A stretch of 64,000 nt of DNA, taken from the NCBI RefSeq assembly GCF_023221595.1, contig NZ_CP096563.1, positions 5,203,001-5,267,000 on the forward strand, given 5' to 3'. A program made the position numbers and the translations under genes. This document shows positions 51,710-62,249 of this stretch, piece by piece. Every line of letters begins with the position of its first letter. The stretch's first letter is position 1. The stretch comes from Rhodococcus qingshengii JCM 15477 (GTDB lineage Bacteria; Actinomycetota; Actinomycetes; Mycobacteriales; Mycobacteriaceae). The notes beneath the pieces were generated by a model that saw only the letters and a list, made by a program, of their open reading frames with translations, was not told the origin of the DNA and did not search any database.

Positions 51710-52456
51710 ATGTCGTCGGTAGTCGTCCAGCGAGCTGACGAACGCGCGCATCTCAACTACGGCTGGCTCACGGCGCGTCACAGTTTCCCCTTCGCCGGAA
51801 ACTTCGATCACGCCGCGTACGCGCATGGACTTCTGTTGGTGAACAACGACGACATCATCGAAGCCGACTACGGTTTCGACACTCATCAGCACCGCGACAC
51901 CGAGATCGTGACGTGGGTGCTCAGCGGATCTCTGGTTCACCAGGATTCCGCTGGGCACTCCGGGGTCATCCATCGCGGACTCGCGCAGAGAATGAGCGCC
52001 GGTACCGGAATCCTGCACTCCGAGCGCAACGATCGCTTCCGGGCCGACGGCTCGCGTGTCACCGAGCCCGTTCACCTCGTCCAGATGTGGATACCCCCGG
52101 ACGAATCCGGAGTGACTCCGAGCTATCAGGAACTCGACATCAACTCCGAACTCGACGGCGGTGGCCTGATCACCCTGGCGTCGGGGATGCCCGCGCATCG
52201 CGATCACAGCGCGATCAGCTTGCACAACAAACATGCGGCACTGCATGTTGCTCGCCTCGAGACCGGTGGGTCGGTATCTCTCCCGGATGCGCCGTACGTG
52301 CACGGCTTCATCGCCGGTGGCACTGTCGACGTCGAGGGAGTCGGATTGCTCGGTCCGGGAGATTCGTTGCGACTCAAGGATACTGGCGGTCAACGAGTCG
52401 AGGGAATCGGCGATGCGGAGATACTCGTGTGGGAGATGCACGCGTCGACGAACTGA
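51710..52456 (+). CDS. Pirin family protein, YhhW-like, second
   Basis: A 248-residue bicupin starting 2 bases after the previous stop. ADERAHLNYGWLTARHSFPFAGNFD and YGFDTHQHRDTEIVTWVLSGSLVHQDS are YhhW-type; the metal ligands are H-x-H, H and E in ILHSERND. YhhW of E. coli is a quercetin dioxygenase in vitro. Close linkage to another pirin of the larger type suggests joint regulation. Confidence 0.89.
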   Translation: MSSVVVQRADERAHLNYGWLTARHSFPFAGNFDHAAYAHGLLLVNNDDIIEADYGFDTHQHRDTEIVTWVLSGSLVHQDSAGHSGVIHRGLAQRMSAGTGILHSERNDRFRADGSRVTEPVHLVQMWIPPDESGVTPSYQELDINSELDGGGLITLASGMPAHRDHSAISLHNKHAALHVARLETGGSVSLPDAPYVHGFIAGGTVDVEGVGLLGPGDSLRLKDTGGQRVEGIGDAEILVWEMHASTN

Positions 52457-52571
52457 CGACACCACCGAGTACGCCCAATGTTCGGACTACACAGCAGGTT
52501 CGTCGTAGGGTGGATGCCGGTAGTGGCGGATCCCGATTGTGGTGGATCCCGGTGGTACAGAAGGAGGAGCC

Positions 52572-53354
52572 ATGGCATCTGGTCGAGCACAGGCCCCACG
52601 GACGACACCGCACATCGATGTGCACCGCTCCGGCGATCGCTTGAAATCCCGCGTCTCCTGGCTGGATTCGAAACATTCGTTCTCGTTCGGACAGCACTAC
52701 GATCCGGACAACACTCATCACGGATTGCTGCTCGTCAACAACGACGACACCGTACTGGCGGGAACCGGTTTCGACACCCATCCGCACAAGGACATGGAAA
52801 TCGTGACCTGGGTGCTTCGCGGTTCGCTCGTGCACCAGGATTCCATCGGCCACACCGGCGTCATCTATCCGGGACTCGCCCAGCGCATGAGCGCCGGTAC
52901 CGGAATCATGCACAGTGAGAAGAACGATTCGTGGCGTATCGGCGGCGAACAGCATTCCGACCCCGTGCATTTCATCCAGATGTGGGTGGTACCGGACGAA
53001 GGTGGACTGACCCCCGGTTACGAACAGCTCGAGATCGACGACGAGTTGCTGCGCGGCGGTCTGATCCCGGTTGCCTCCGGGATGGAGCGCTACAAGGATC
53101 ATTCGGCGATTCGCATCAACAACAAGAACGCCGCCATGCATGTCGCACGCATTCTGCCGGGCACCTCCGTGAATCTTCCGGGCGCACGGTTCCTGCACGT
53201 CTTCGTCGCGCAGGGCACTGCCGAGATGGAGGGCGTCGGCACACTGTACGAAGGCGATGCTGTCCGGTTGAGCGATTCGGGTGGCCAGCAGCTGACCTCC
53301 GACGCCGGGGCCGAAGTCCTCGTCTGGGAGATGCATTCACGTATCGGTGGTTGA
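52572..53354 (+). CDS. Pirin family protein, YhhW-like, third
   Basis: A 260-residue bicupin similar along its whole length to the second pirin, for example FDTHPHKDMEIVTWVLRGSLVHQDS against FDTHQHRDTEIVTWVLSGSLVHQDS, and GLAQRMSAGTGI in both. The pair is a tandem duplication. The start at 52572 follows AAGGAGGA; an ORF start at 52539 is weaker. Metal ligands are conserved. A gap of 115 bases to the second pirin may hold a separate promoter. Confidence 0.89.
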   Translation: MASGRAQAPRTTPHIDVHRSGDRLKSRVSWLDSKHSFSFGQHYDPDNTHHGLLLVNNDDTVLAGTGFDTHPHKDMEIVTWVLRGSLVHQDSIGHTGVIYPGLAQRMSAGTGIMHSEKNDSWRIGGEQHSDPVHFIQMWVVPDEGGLTPGYEQLEIDDELLRGGLIPVASGMERYKDHSAIRINNKNAAMHVARILPGTSVNLPGARFLHVFVAQGTAEMEGVGTLYEGDAVRLSDSGGQQLTSDAGAEVLVWEMHSRIGG

Positions 53355-53398
53355 GACCCGGTCTCGGCAGGACTCGGCGCGCTGGAGATACTCGACAG

Positions 53399-54325
53399 AT
53401 GAGCATCGACAACTCCGCCGCGCCCGTCAAGAAGCTTGACCCACTCAACACATTGATGGGTGTGCGCGCCGTTTCGGTCGAGCCCGGGGACCTGGCCTTC
53501 GCGCAGGCCGTCGGCGAGCGATTCCACGATCACCGTGGCAAGACCGTGCTCGGTTCCATCGGAGTCATGATCGACGGTGCCATGGGTGGCGCGGTGTACT
53601 CGGGACTGACCTCGGGCCATCAGTCCGTGCTCGCGCAGGTCACGGTCAGTGCGGGCGCCGACATCCCCGACATCGCGGACGTCGGTGCCACCGGAACACT
53701 CGTGCATCTCGACGACGGCGTCGGACTCGCATCCGGGCAACTTCGCGACGAGAACGGCACCCTTCTGGCAGTGATGGCCGGTCGCGCCATGGTGGTCTCG
53801 CGTCCCCCCGTCGTGGGAATCGACGACTACGTAGAGGGCGAGCCGCTGCCCGTCCCGACGCCGGAGAAGACAAGCAACCTGAGCGGGTTGTCCGGGTCCG
53901 ACGTCGTCGAAGGAATCCGCGACGGCAAACTCGAACGCGGTCCACTCGCCGGTCTCCTCGATCTTGCTGTCGTCGACGTGACCCCGGGTTCCGTCGTCGG
54001 TGAGTTCGCAACCGTGGCCTGGATGGCCAACCCGTTGGGCGCCGTTCAGGGCGGTGTCCTCATCTCGGCAGTCGACGCCATCACTGGCCTGTCTGCCCAG
54101 ACCCTGACCCGCGTCGACCAGGACTATCGCGTCCTCGACCACAAGATCGACTTCCTGCGCTCACCCGACATCGGCGGGCCGGTCTTGCGCGCCGAGGCCT
54201 CCGTGATTCGTGCCGGGCGCAGGCTCGCGCTGATCGAAACTCGCATCGTCGACGCCGGCGGACAGGTCTATGTGCGGGCCACTTCGAGCATTCAGATGCT
54301 CTCCCAGCAAGTTCACAGCGGATAA
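53399..54325 (+). CDS. PaaI-like thioesterase with two hotdog domains
   Basis: A 308-residue protein with two hotdog-type halves. The first reads GKTVLGSIGVMIDGAMGGAVYSGLTSGHQSVLAQVTVS; the second is more typical, FATVAWMANPLGAVQGGVLISAVDAITGLSAQT, followed by KIDFLRSP. These domains hydrolyse acyl-CoA esters. Fusion of two halves makes an internal dimer. It follows the third pirin by 44 bases. The substrate is unknown. Confidence 0.78.
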   Translation: MSIDNSAAPVKKLDPLNTLMGVRAVSVEPGDLAFAQAVGERFHDHRGKTVLGSIGVMIDGAMGGAVYSGLTSGHQSVLAQVTVSAGADIPDIADVGATGTLVHLDDGVGLASGQLRDENGTLLAVMAGRAMVVSRPPVVGIDDYVEGEPLPVPTPEKTSNLSGLSGSDVVEGIRDGKLERGPLAGLLDLAVVDVTPGSVVGEFATVAWMANPLGAVQGGVLISAVDAITGLSAQTLTRVDQDYRVLDHKIDFLRSPDIGGPVLRAEASVIRAGRRLALIETRIVDAGGQVYVRATSSIQMLSQQVHSG

Positions 54326-54391
54326 CCAGTTCCGCACCAGGTCGCCCGTCCACCATTGAGACAACAGCCCACACAATGGAGGTACAGCGGC

Positions 54392-55375
54392 GTGAACAAA
54401 GACATCGAAGCGAGCAGGCTGCGCGTGAGCCGTCGGCGGGCTCTCGCCCTCGGCGGAACCATCAGTCTCGGCGGGCTCATCGCAGCGTGCTCCGGCAACA
54501 GTGGCACCGCCACGACGACTTCGGCTGCGGCTGCGTCGACGACAACCACTTCCGGCACTTCCGCCGCGGCCACGTCCGGCGACGCTGTCACCGCACTTCT
54601 GGCCAAAGCACCGCAGTGTGTCATGAGCAAGGAAGAGACGCAGGGTCCCTACTGGTTCGACGTCGACTCCATTCGCGGCGACATCCGCGAGGACCGTCCG
54701 GGCACCACGCTGCAGGTTGCGATGCGCGTGCAGGACAACAGCCAGTGCAACGTCGACGGCAGCATCGGCGCGGTCAGTAACGCCGTCGTCGAGATCTGGC
54801 ACTGCGACGCCGGCGGCGTGTACTCCGGCTTCGAATCCGGTTCGCTGAGCGCCAACGGCGGCGGCGGTGGCGGAACTCCCCCGGCCGGCGGGATGGGTGA
54901 ACCTCCGTCAGGTGCACCCGGAGGCGGAATGGGCGAACCACCGTCAGGCGCCACCGGCGGAATGGGCGGCGGCATGGGAGGGTCCGGTGAGACCTCCGAC
55001 GGTTCGTACAGCGTCGGCGACACCGAAGCCACCACCACCGACGACGGCACCTACCTGCGCGGCGCCCAGACCACGGATGCAAACGGCATCGCGCAGTTCA
55101 CCACGATCTTTCCCGGCTGGTACATGGGCCGCACCACCCACATCCACGTCAAGGTTCACATCGACAAGAAAACGGTCCTCACGTCGCAGACCTTCTTCGA
55201 CGAGACCCTTCTCGACGAGGTGTACTCGCAGTCCCCGTACAGCGAGCACACCGGTCGTGAGAACAACACGAACAACGCCAGTGACGGCATCTACGACGAC
55301 ACCGGCCTCATGACCGTCGAAAAGCAGTCGGACGGGTCCTACCTCGCCGTCATCAACCTGGGTATCGACGCCTGA
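54392..55375 (+). CDS. Intradiol dioxygenase-like lipoprotein
   Basis: A 327-residue exported protein with a twin-arginine-like start ([10 protein letters not shown]) and lipobox LIAAC, cysteine 33. A Thr/Ser/Ala linker leads to ETQGPYWFD and the intradiol fold. The four iron ligands appear present: Tyr144 in GGVYSG, Tyr244 in PGWY, His250 and His252 in THIHVKV. Residues 155-200 are an unusual Gly/Pro/Met insert with a 12-residue unit ([12 protein letters not shown]) twice. The GTG at 54392 follows TGGAGG. It may cleave catechols at the cell surface. Confidence 0.82.
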   Translation: MNKDIEASRLRVSRRRALALGGTISLGGLIAACSGNSGTATTTSAAAASTTTTSGTSAAATSGDAVTALLAKAPQCVMSKEETQGPYWFDVDSIRGDIREDRPGTTLQVAMRVQDNSQCNVDGSIGAVSNAVVEIWHCDAGGVYSGFESGSLSANGGGGGGTPPAGGMGEPPSGAPGGGMGEPPSGATGGMGGGMGGSGETSDGSYSVGDTEATTTDDGTYLRGAQTTDANGIAQFTTIFPGWYMGRTTHIHVKVHIDKKTVLTSQTFFDETLLDEVYSQSPYSEHTGRENNTNNASDGIYDDTGLMTVEKQSDGSYLAVINLGIDA

Positions 55376-55388
55376 GGTAGGAGCCCGG

Positions 55389-57749
55389 TCAGCTGCCGAC
55401 GTATGCCGCGAGGTGCTTTCCGGTGAGGGTGGAGCCGTCGGCGACCAGTTCCTCGGGAGTGCCCTCGAAGACGATCCGACCGCCGTCGTGACCGGCACCA
55501 GGGCCGAGGTCGATGATCCAGTCTGCGTGTGCCATCACCGCTTGGTGGTGCTCGATCACGATGACTGACTTACCGGAATCGACGAGTCGATCGAGCAGGC
55601 CGAGCAACTGCTCGACGTCGGCCAGGTGCAGTCCGGTGGTCGGCTCGTCGAGGACGTACACGCCGCCCTTCTCGCCCAGGTGGGTTGCCAGCTTGATGCG
55701 CTGACGCTCACCGCCCGACAGCGTCGTCAACGGCTGGCCGATCGTGAGGTATCCGAGCCCCACGTCGACCAGTCGGACGAGGATCTTGTGCGCAGCGAGG
55801 GTCTTGGCCTCACCGTCGCCGAAGAACTCCTCGGCCTCGGCCACCGACATCGTGAGAACCTCGTTGATGTCCTTGCCACCGAATTTGTATTCGAGTACCT
55901 CGGCTTGGAAGCGCTTGCCCTCGCACTCCTCGCAGAGAGTGGCAACGCCGGCCATCATCGCCAGGTCGCTGTAGATGACGCCGTTGCCGTTGCACGTCGG
56001 GCAGGCGCCCTCGGAGTTGGCACTGAACAGCGCCGGCTTCACGCCGTTGGCCTTGGCGAATGCCTTGCGAATCGGGTCGAGCAGCCCCGTGTACGTCGCC
56101 GGGTTGCTCCGACGCGAGCCGCGGATCGCGCTCTGATCGACCGACACCACGTCTTCGCGTTTCGCGAGCGAGCCGTGGATCAGCGAACTCTTGCCCGACC
56201 CTGCCACACCGGTCACCACGACCAGTACGCCGAGCGGTACGTCGACGTCTACATCTTGGAGGTTGTGTGAGTTCGCTCCACGAATCTCGATTGCTCCGGT
56301 GGACTCCCGCACGGTCTCTTTGATTGCGGCCCGGTCGTCGAAGTGACGGCCGGTGACGGTGTCGCTGGCACGCAAACCGTCGACGGTGCCCTCGAAGCAG
56401 ACGTTTCCGCCGGCGCTACCCGCACCCGGACCGAGGTCGACGATGTGGTCGGCGATCACGATCGTCTCCGGCTTGTGCTCGACCACGAGCACGGTGTTGC
56501 CCTTGTCCCGCAGGCGCAGCAGTAGGTCGTTCATCCTCGCGATGTCGTGCGGATGCAGGCCGGTGGTGGGCTCGTCGAAAACATACGTGATGTCGGTGAG
56601 CGAGGAACCCAGGTGACGAATCATCTTGGTGCGCTGAGCTTCACCGCCGGAGAGGGTTCCCGACGGCCGATCGAGACTGAGGTAGCCGAGTCCGATCTCC
56701 ACGAACGAGTCGAGAGTTTCACCGAGCGTCGTGAGCAACGGCGCGACCGAAGGCTCCTTCAGTCCGCTGACCCATTCCGCGAGATCGCTGATCTGCATCG
56801 AGCAGGCGTCGGCGATGTTGACGCCCTTGATCTTCGACGACCGCGCCCCCTCGCTCAGTCGCGTCCCGTCGCATTCGGGGCAGGTGGTGAACGTGATCGC
56901 CCGCTCGACGAACGCCCGGATGTGGGGCTGCATCGCGTCGACGTCCTTGGCCAGGAACGACTTCTGAATCTGCGGAATCAGACCCGTGTACGTCAGGTTG
57001 ATGCCTTCGACCTTGATCTTGGTCGGCTCTTTGTAGAGCAGATCGTTCAGTTCCTTCTTGGTGTACTTCTTGATCGGCTTGTCGGGATCGAAGAAACCGC
57101 AGCCGCGGTAGATCCGGCCGTACCAACCCTCCATGCTGTAGCCGGGGACCGTGATCGCACTCTCGTTGAGCGACTTGGTGTCGTCGTACAACGCGGTCAG
57201 ATCGAAATCGTTGACCGCCCCTCGTCCCTCACACCGCGGACACATGCCGCCGGTGATCTTGAAGCTGCGACGCTCTTTCGTCTGACGTCCGCCGCGTTCC
57301 ATCGTGACCGCGCCTGCTCCGGAGATCGAGGCCACGTTGAACGAAAACGCCTGAGGCGAACCGATGTGAGGCTTTCCGAGACGGCTGAACAGAATGCGGA
57401 GCATCGCGTTGGCGTCGGTGGCGGTTCCGACGGTCGAGCGCGGGTCGACTCCCATCCGCTGCTGATCGACGATGATCACGGTGGTCAGGCCGTCGAGAAC
57501 ATCGACGTCCGGCCGCGCGAGCGTCGGCATGAATCCTTGAACGAAAGCGCTGTAGGTCTCGTTGATCATCCGCTGCGATTCCGCGGCGATCGTACTGAAC
57601 ACCAGCGAACTCTTCCCCGAACCGGAGACGCCGGTGAATACCGTCAGCCTCCGCTTCGGGATCTCGACACTGATGTCTTCGAGGTTGTTCACCCGCGCGC
57701 CTTGCACGCGGATCAAATCGTGGCTGTCTGCGGTGTGCAAGGCAGTCAT
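55389..57749 (-). CDS. UvrA2-type ABC ATPase (class II UvrA, DrrC-like)
   Basis: A 786-residue UvrA paralogue with two ATP sites: Walker [10 protein letters not shown] near residue 40 and GVAGSGKSS in the second half, signatures LSGGEAQR and LSGGERQR, and zinc motifs [24 protein letters not shown] and CEECEGKR. It is about 150 residues shorter than true UvrA because the UvrB-binding insert is missing. Such proteins occur in drug-producing and drug-tolerant actinobacteria and may free DNA from intercalators. It is convergent with the dioxygenase-like gene. Confidence 0.88.
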   Translation of the reverse strand: MTALHTADSHDLIRVQGARVNNLEDISVEIPKRRLTVFTGVSGSGKSSLVFSTIAAESQRMINETYSAFVQGFMPTLARPDVDVLDGLTTVIIVDQQRMGVDPRSTVGTATDANAMLRILFSRLGKPHIGSPQAFSFNVASISGAGAVTMERGGRQTKERRSFKITGGMCPRCEGRGAVNDFDLTALYDDTKSLNESAITVPGYSMEGWYGRIYRGCGFFDPDKPIKKYTKKELNDLLYKEPTKIKVEGINLTYTGLIPQIQKSFLAKDVDAMQPHIRAFVERAITFTTCPECDGTRLSEGARSSKIKGVNIADACSMQISDLAEWVSGLKEPSVAPLLTTLGETLDSFVEIGLGYLSLDRPSGTLSGGEAQRTKMIRHLGSSLTDITYVFDEPTTGLHPHDIARMNDLLLRLRDKGNTVLVVEHKPETIVIADHIVDLGPGAGSAGGNVCFEGTVDGLRASDTVTGRHFDDRAAIKETVRESTGAIEIRGANSHNLQDVDVDVPLGVLVVVTGVAGSGKSSLIHGSLAKREDVVSVDQSAIRGSRRSNPATYTGLLDPIRKAFAKANGVKPALFSANSEGACPTCNGNGVIYSDLAMMAGVATLCEECEGKRFQAEVLEYKFGGKDINEVLTMSVAEAEEFFGDGEAKTLAAHKILVRLVDVGLGYLTIGQPLTTLSGGERQRIKLATHLGEKGGVYVLDEPTTGLHLADVEQLLGLLDRLVDSGKSVIVIEHHQAVMAHADWIIDLGPGAGHDGGRIVFEGTPEELVADGSTLTGKHLAAYVGS

Positions 57750-57801
57750 CGTGTCTCCATCTGTCAGTCGATCGCCGACGGTCTCAGCGCAGTTGACGGG
57801 C

Positions 57802-58212
57802 TCAGCGCAGTTCTTGAATACGGATCAGGTTTCCCGCTGGGTCCCGGACGGCGCAATCGCGAACGCCGTACGGCTGCTCGGTCGGTTCCTGGACGACGTC
57901 GATGTCGCCGGCCTGAAGCCGCTCGAACGTGTCGTCCAGATCTTTGGTGGCCAGGAGAAGTCCGCCGTAGGTGCCCTTGGCCATCATCTCGATGATGGTG
58001 CGGCGCTCCTCGTCGGTGATTCCGGGATCGACGGCCGGCGGATGCAGCACGATGGAGGTGCCGGGCTGGCCGGGCGGCCCCACCGTGATCCAACGCATCC
58101 CGTCGTAGCCGACGTCGTTGCGAACCTCGAAGCCGAGCGTGTCGCGATAGAAGTTCAGGGCGGCTTCAGGGTCGTCCTGCGGAAGGAAACTCGAGTGAAT
58201 GGTGATGTTCAT
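57802..58212 (-). CDS. VOC family (glyoxalase-like) protein
   Basis: A 136-residue two-module VOC protein. [27 protein letters not shown] opens the first module, and [21 protein letters not shown] closes the second with its usual DPxGN. The family includes glyoxalases, extradiol dioxygenases and drug-binding resistance proteins. The start at 58212 lies 6 bases after the AraC gene stop, so both are one transcript and the regulator probably serves this gene. Confidence 0.86.
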   Translation of the reverse strand: MNITIHSSFLPQDDPEAALNFYRDTLGFEVRNDVGYDGMRWITVGPPGQPGTSIVLHPPAVDPGITDEERRTIIEMMAKGTYGGLLLATKDLDDTFERLQAGDIDVVQEPTEQPYGVRDCAVRDPAGNLIRIQELR

Positions 58213-58217
58213 GGCGA

Positions 58218-58667
58218 TCACGTTAATTGCGGCTGCGCGGTCTGCGCTTCTCGATTCCTGATCGGTCTGGTGACTTGTTTGGACACGCAGGACGGCATTC
58301 CTGCTGTCGACTGCTCGGCCTCGCGCCGATAGACACTGGGCGGAACCCCCACCAATTCGGTGAACTTGCTGCTGAAAGTGCCGAGAGAGCTGCAACCGAC
58401 CTCGAAGCAGACGTCCGTGACACTGAGGTCTCCGCGCCGCAGTAACGCCATCGCTCGCTCGATTCGCCTGGTCATCAGGTAGGCGTACGGCGGTTCTCCG
58501 TATGCCTGACGGAATTGGCGACTGAGATGCCCCGCAGACATGTTCACTCCCCGCGCGAGCGCCTCCACGTCCAGAGGCCGCGCGTACTCCCGGTCGATAC
58601 GGTCTCGCACACGTCGTAGTCGCGCGAGGTCCTGCAGGTGCGGATCTGCGGCAGGTCTGCTGGTCAC
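58218..58667 (-). CDS. AraC family regulator (HTH only)
   Basis: About 149 residues with only the double HTH of AraC proteins: [45 protein letters not shown], then [36 protein letters not shown]. No N-terminal sensing domain is present. The start is uncertain; the GTG at 58667 gives a compact protein, while an ATG at 58787 would overlap the divergent M13 peptidase start. It is the first gene of a two-gene unit with the VOC protein. Confidence 0.8.
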   Translation of the reverse strand: MTSRPAADPHLQDLARLRRVRDRIDREYARPLDVEALARGVNMSAGHLSRQFRQAYGEPPYAYLMTRRIERAMALLRRGDLSVTDVCFEVGCSSLGTFSSKFTELVGVPPSVYRREAEQSTAGMPSCVSKQVTRPIRNREAQTAQPQLT

Positions 58668-58779
58668 GTATTCGATCGTGCCATGCCATACCGACGTTGC
58701 CCAGCACAAGAGATGAACTCGGCGTGGAGCGATCGCGCACACACCGAGCAGTTCGTCATGATCGTGTAAGGATGGAGAA

Positions 58780-60738
58780 ATGACCACGGCTCATCGCTCA
58801 GGCATCGACCTCACCCACCTCGACGGCGACACACGGGCGCAGGACGATCTGTTCGTCCACGTCAACGGAAAATGGCTCGCCGAATACGAGATTCCGGCAG
58901 ACCGCGCAGTCGACGGGGCCTTCCGGACGCTCTACGACAAGGCCGAAGAAGACGTACAGACCATCATCACTGAAGCCGCGGAGTCCAACTCGGCCGCCGG
59001 TACCGATGCACAGCGCATCGGCGACCTGTACTCGAGCTTCATGGACGCCGACGCCGTGGAGGCCGCAGGCCTCGGCCCCATCGACGACGAGCTCGACGCC
59101 GTCGCCGATGCGCCGGACCGGTCGTCGCTGGCCACCGTGATCGGACGCCACCAGCGCGTCGGCGTCGGCGGTGCCATCTCGCATTACGTCGACACCGATG
59201 CCAAGAACTCCGAGCGGTACCTGATCCACTTCAGCCAGTCGGGAATCAGCCTCCCCGACGAGTCGTACTACCGCGAGGACAACTACGCGGAGATCCGCGA
59301 GAAGTACGTCGCGCACATCGACAAGATGTTCACCCTGGCCGGCGTCGGGTACGACGCCCAGCGTGTGTTCGAACTCGAGAAGAAGATCGCGGCCGGGCAC
59401 TGGGACGTCGTCAAGCGTCGTGACGCAGATTTGAGTTACAACCTGGTGGGCTTCGAGGAACTGACCGAGCAGAACCCCGGTTTGGACTGGGCGGCCTGGC
59501 TGTCCGGTCTCGGCGCCGATTCGGAGAAGTTCGCCGAGATCGTGGTCCGCCAGCCCGAATTCCTGCACACCTTCACCGCACTCTGGGCGTCGGAGTCACT
59601 GGACGACTGGAAGGCATGGGCGGCGTGGAAGGTGCTTCATGCCCGCTCCCCTTACCTGCATTCGGCCCTGGTCGACGAGACTTTCGCTTTCTACGGCACC
59701 ACACTGTCCGGGACCGAAGAGAACCGTGAGCGCTGGAAGCGCGGGGTAAGCCTGGTCCAGGATCTGCTCGGCGAGGCCGTCGGCAAGCTCTACGTCGATC
59801 GACACTTCCCCGCAGAGGCGAAGACCCGCATGCTGGAACTGGTCGCAAACCTGCAGGAGGCGTACCGCCGCAACATCTCCGACCTCGAGTGGATGAGCCC
59901 GCAGACTCGTGAGGCTGCATTGGCCAAGCTCGAGAAGTTCACCCCGAAGATCGGTTACCCCGACAAGTGGCGCGACTACGCCGGACTCGAGATCTCGGCA
60001 ACCGACCTGGTGGGCAACTACCGTCGCGGATACGCCGCCGAGTACGACCGTGACCTGGCCAAGCTGGGCGGCCCCGTCGACCGTGACGAGTGGTTCATGA
60101 CGCCGCAGACCGTCAACGCCTACTACAACCCGGGCATGAACGAAATCGTGTTCCCCGCAGCCATTCTCCAGCCGCCGTTCTTCGACGCGGCAGCCGACGA
60201 CGCTGCCAACTACGGCGGCATCGGCGCCGTCATCGGCCACGAGATCGGTCACGGATTCGACGATCAGGGCGCCAAGTACGACGGCGACGGCAACATGGTC
60301 GACTGGTGGACCGACGAGGACCGCAGCGAATTCGGCAAGCGCACAAAGGCTCTCATCGAGCAGTACAACGAGTTCGAGCCCAAGGAACTGCCGGGCCACC
60401 ACGTCAACGGCGAGTTCACGATCGGCGAGAACATCGGCGACCTCGGCGGGCTGTCGATCGCGATCGCGGCGTACAAGATCGCGACCGAAGGTACCGAACC
60501 TCCGGTCATCGACGGACTCACCGGCTTGCAGCGCGTGTTCTTCGGGTGGGCGCAGGTATGGCGCACGAAGGCCCGTGAGGCCGAAGCGCTTCGCCGTCTG
60601 GCCGTCGACCCGCACTCGCCGCCGGAGTTCCGGTGCAACGGCGTCGTCCGCAACCTCGACACGTTCCACGAGGAGTTCGACGTCAAGCCCGGTGACGCAC
60701 TGTATTTGGAGCCGGAGAAGCGTGTGAAGATCTGGTAG
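58780..60738 (+). CDS. M13 family zinc metallopeptidase (neprilysin/PepO-like)
   Basis: A 652-residue peptidase of full family length. The zinc site is VIGHEIGHGFDDQG near residue 487 and the third ligand is in GENIGDLGG near 549. NAYYNPGMNEIVFPAAILQPPFF just before the zinc site and the end CNGVVRNLDTFHEEFDVKPGD are conserved. No signal peptide or membrane helix is present, so it is cytoplasmic like PepO and the mycobacterial Zmp1 type. It cuts small peptides. Confidence 0.92.
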   Translation: MTTAHRSGIDLTHLDGDTRAQDDLFVHVNGKWLAEYEIPADRAVDGAFRTLYDKAEEDVQTIITEAAESNSAAGTDAQRIGDLYSSFMDADAVEAAGLGPIDDELDAVADAPDRSSLATVIGRHQRVGVGGAISHYVDTDAKNSERYLIHFSQSGISLPDESYYREDNYAEIREKYVAHIDKMFTLAGVGYDAQRVFELEKKIAAGHWDVVKRRDADLSYNLVGFEELTEQNPGLDWAAWLSGLGADSEKFAEIVVRQPEFLHTFTALWASESLDDWKAWAAWKVLHARSPYLHSALVDETFAFYGTTLSGTEENRERWKRGVSLVQDLLGEAVGKLYVDRHFPAEAKTRMLELVANLQEAYRRNISDLEWMSPQTREAALAKLEKFTPKIGYPDKWRDYAGLEISATDLVGNYRRGYAAEYDRDLAKLGGPVDRDEWFMTPQTVNAYYNPGMNEIVFPAAILQPPFFDAAADDAANYGGIGAVIGHEIGHGFDDQGAKYDGDGNMVDWWTDEDRSEFGKRTKALIEQYNEFEPKELPGHHVNGEFTIGENIGDLGGLSIAIAAYKIATEGTEPPVIDGLTGLQRVFFGWAQVWRTKAREAEALRRLAVDPHSPPEFRCNGVVRNLDTFHEEFDVKPGDALYLEPEKRVKIW

Positions 60739-60793
60739 CAGGGGCAAGCCCCTGTGCGCGCTTAGGGACCCCCTGGACTCCCTGAGCGCGCAC
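60739..60793. terminator. Tandem hairpins between convergent genes
   Basis: CAGGGGC-AA-GCCCCTG (60739-60754) directly follows the peptidase stop. GTGCGCGCT (60754-60762) pairs with AGCGCGCAC (60785-60793) in a second hairpin. They should end the M13 and YnfA transcripts. Confidence 0.75.
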
Positions 60794-60805
60794 GGGGCCG
60801 AAGGC

Positions 60806-61132
60806 CTACCGGGCGTACATGATCACCCCGACGCCGACCAGACAGATCAGCGCACCGGCGATGTCGAAACGATCCGGGCGGAATCCGTCCATCACCACCG
60901 CCCACAGCAGTGAACCTGCGACGAAGATCCCGCCGTACGCGGCGAGGATGCGCCCGAAGTTCGCATCGGGTTGCATGGTGGCGACCAGACCGTAGAGGCC
61001 GAGCGAGATGACGCCGAGCCCCACCCAGATCCATCCCTTGTGCTCGCGAATTCCCTGCCACACCAACCACGCGCCCCCGATTTCGAGCAGCGCGGCGAGT
61101 ACGAACAGCAACAGCGAACGTGCGACGGTCAT
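60806..61132 (-). CDS. YnfA/UPF0060 family membrane protein
   Basis: A 108-residue protein of four hydrophobic helices. [27 protein letters not shown] with its conserved glutamate, and [46 protein letters not shown], are diagnostic of UPF0060. The family is related to small multidrug resistance exporters. The start at 61132 is the only sensible one. It lies 16 bases upstream of, and on the same strand as, nothing else; the next gene upstream is the sugar ABC ATPase, which ends at 61149. Confidence 0.87.
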   Translation of the reverse strand: MTVARSLLLFVLAALLEIGGAWLVWQGIREHKGWIWVGLGVISLGLYGLVATMQPDANFGRILAAYGGIFVAGSLLWAVVMDGFRPDRFDIAGALICLVGVGVIMYAR

Positions 61133-61148
61133 GCCGCACACAGTATCG

Positions 61149-62234
61149 CTACAGACGTACTCCGGTCTCCGCGGAAAAGAAGTACACCTCGCCGGCCTTG
61201 GGCAGCAGATGAAGCGACTCCCCCGGTGCCACCGACATCTTCCGGTCGACGCGAATGACGATTCGACCGGATCGGCTCTGCCACTGCGAATCCGGGGCAC
61301 CCTTTGCATAGACGAACGATTCGGCTCCCAACTCTTCGAGCAGATCGGCATCCACGGCCAGCGAGCCCTTTCGCCACGCTCCCACCAGATCCCACGATTC
61401 CGGGCGCACTCCCACGACGACCCGCTCCCGCTCGGACGCCCCGGTGGGCAGCGGAATCCGCAGATCACCGAGCACTGCGACGGTTCCCTCGACCGGCGCT
61501 TCGATCAGGTTCATGCCGGGCGATCCGATGAAGGCGGCCACAAAGGTGTTGACGGGGTTGTCGTAGAGTTCGCGCGGCTTCGCCACCTGCTGCAAGCGAC
61601 CGTCCAGCATCACCGCCACTCGGTCCCCCATCGTCATCGCTTCGACCTGATCGTGGGTGACGTAGACCGTCGTGGTGCCGAGTCGACGCTGTAGGGCGGC
61701 GATCTGCGACCGTGTGCTGACGCGCAGTTTGGCGTCCAGATTACTGAGTGGTTCGTCCATGCAGAACACCTTGGGATGGCGAACGATGGCTCTACCCATG
61801 GCAACTCGCTGACGTTGCCCGCCCGACAGCTTTGCCGGTTTCCGTCCGAGCAAGGGTTCGAGTTCGAGCATCCGCGCGGCCTCGAGTACCCGTTCCCGTC
61901 GCTCGGCCTTTCCCACTCCCGCGTTCTGGAGCGCAAAACCCATGTTCTGCTCGACGGTCATGTTCGGGTACAGCGCGTAACTCTGAAACACCATGGCGAC
62001 GTCACGTGCTCGCGGAGCGAGGTGCGTGACGTCCGTGCCGCCGATCTCGATCCGGCCGTCCGACGCGGACTCGAGACCGGCGAGCATTCGCAGGCTGGTG
62101 GACTTACCGCAACCGGAAGGTCCTACGAGTACCAGGAACTCACCGTCGGCGATGTCGAGGTCGAGACGGTCGACTGCCGGTCGATCGGTTCCTTCGTAGC
62201 GGTGCGTGACTCCCGCGAATTGCACGTTGGCCAT
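61149..62234 (-). CDS. Sugar ABC transporter ATPase (UgpC/MsmK type)
   Basis: A 361-residue CUT1-class ATPase. Walker A is GPSGCGKST near residue 38, the Q-loop in [20 protein letters not shown], signature [17 protein letters not shown], Walker [16 protein letters not shown] and the switch [13 protein letters not shown]. The C-terminal 110 residues are a TOBE/MalK-type regulatory domain ([12 protein letters not shown]). The binding protein gene lies just upstream, 15 bases away, so this is the last gene of an importer operon. Confidence 0.9.
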   Translation of the reverse strand: MANVQFAGVTHRYEGTDRPAVDRLDLDIADGEFLVLVGPSGCGKSTSLRMLAGLESASDGRIEIGGTDVTHLAPRARDVAMVFQSYALYPNMTVEQNMGFALQNAGVGKAERRERVLEAARMLELEPLLGRKPAKLSGGQRQRVAMGRAIVRHPKVFCMDEPLSNLDAKLRVSTRSQIAALQRRLGTTTVYVTHDQVEAMTMGDRVAVMLDGRLQQVAKPRELYDNPVNTFVAAFIGSPGMNLIEAPVEGTVAVLGDLRIPLPTGASERERVVVGVRPESWDLVGAWRKGSLAVDADLLEELGAESFVYAKGAPDSQWQSRSGRIVIRVDRKMSVAPGESLHLLPKAGEVYFFSAETGVRL

Positions 62235-62249
62235 GAGTGTTCTCTCCTA

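Noticed and set aside
52500..52571. Short repeats around GGATCCCG between the second and third pirin
   Set aside because: Copies are few, imperfect and short; they are not a CRISPR-like or regulatory array.
56547..57995. Plus-strand frame of 482 codons opposite the UvrA2 gene
   Set aside because: It is an antisense shadow of a well-supported ATPase gene.
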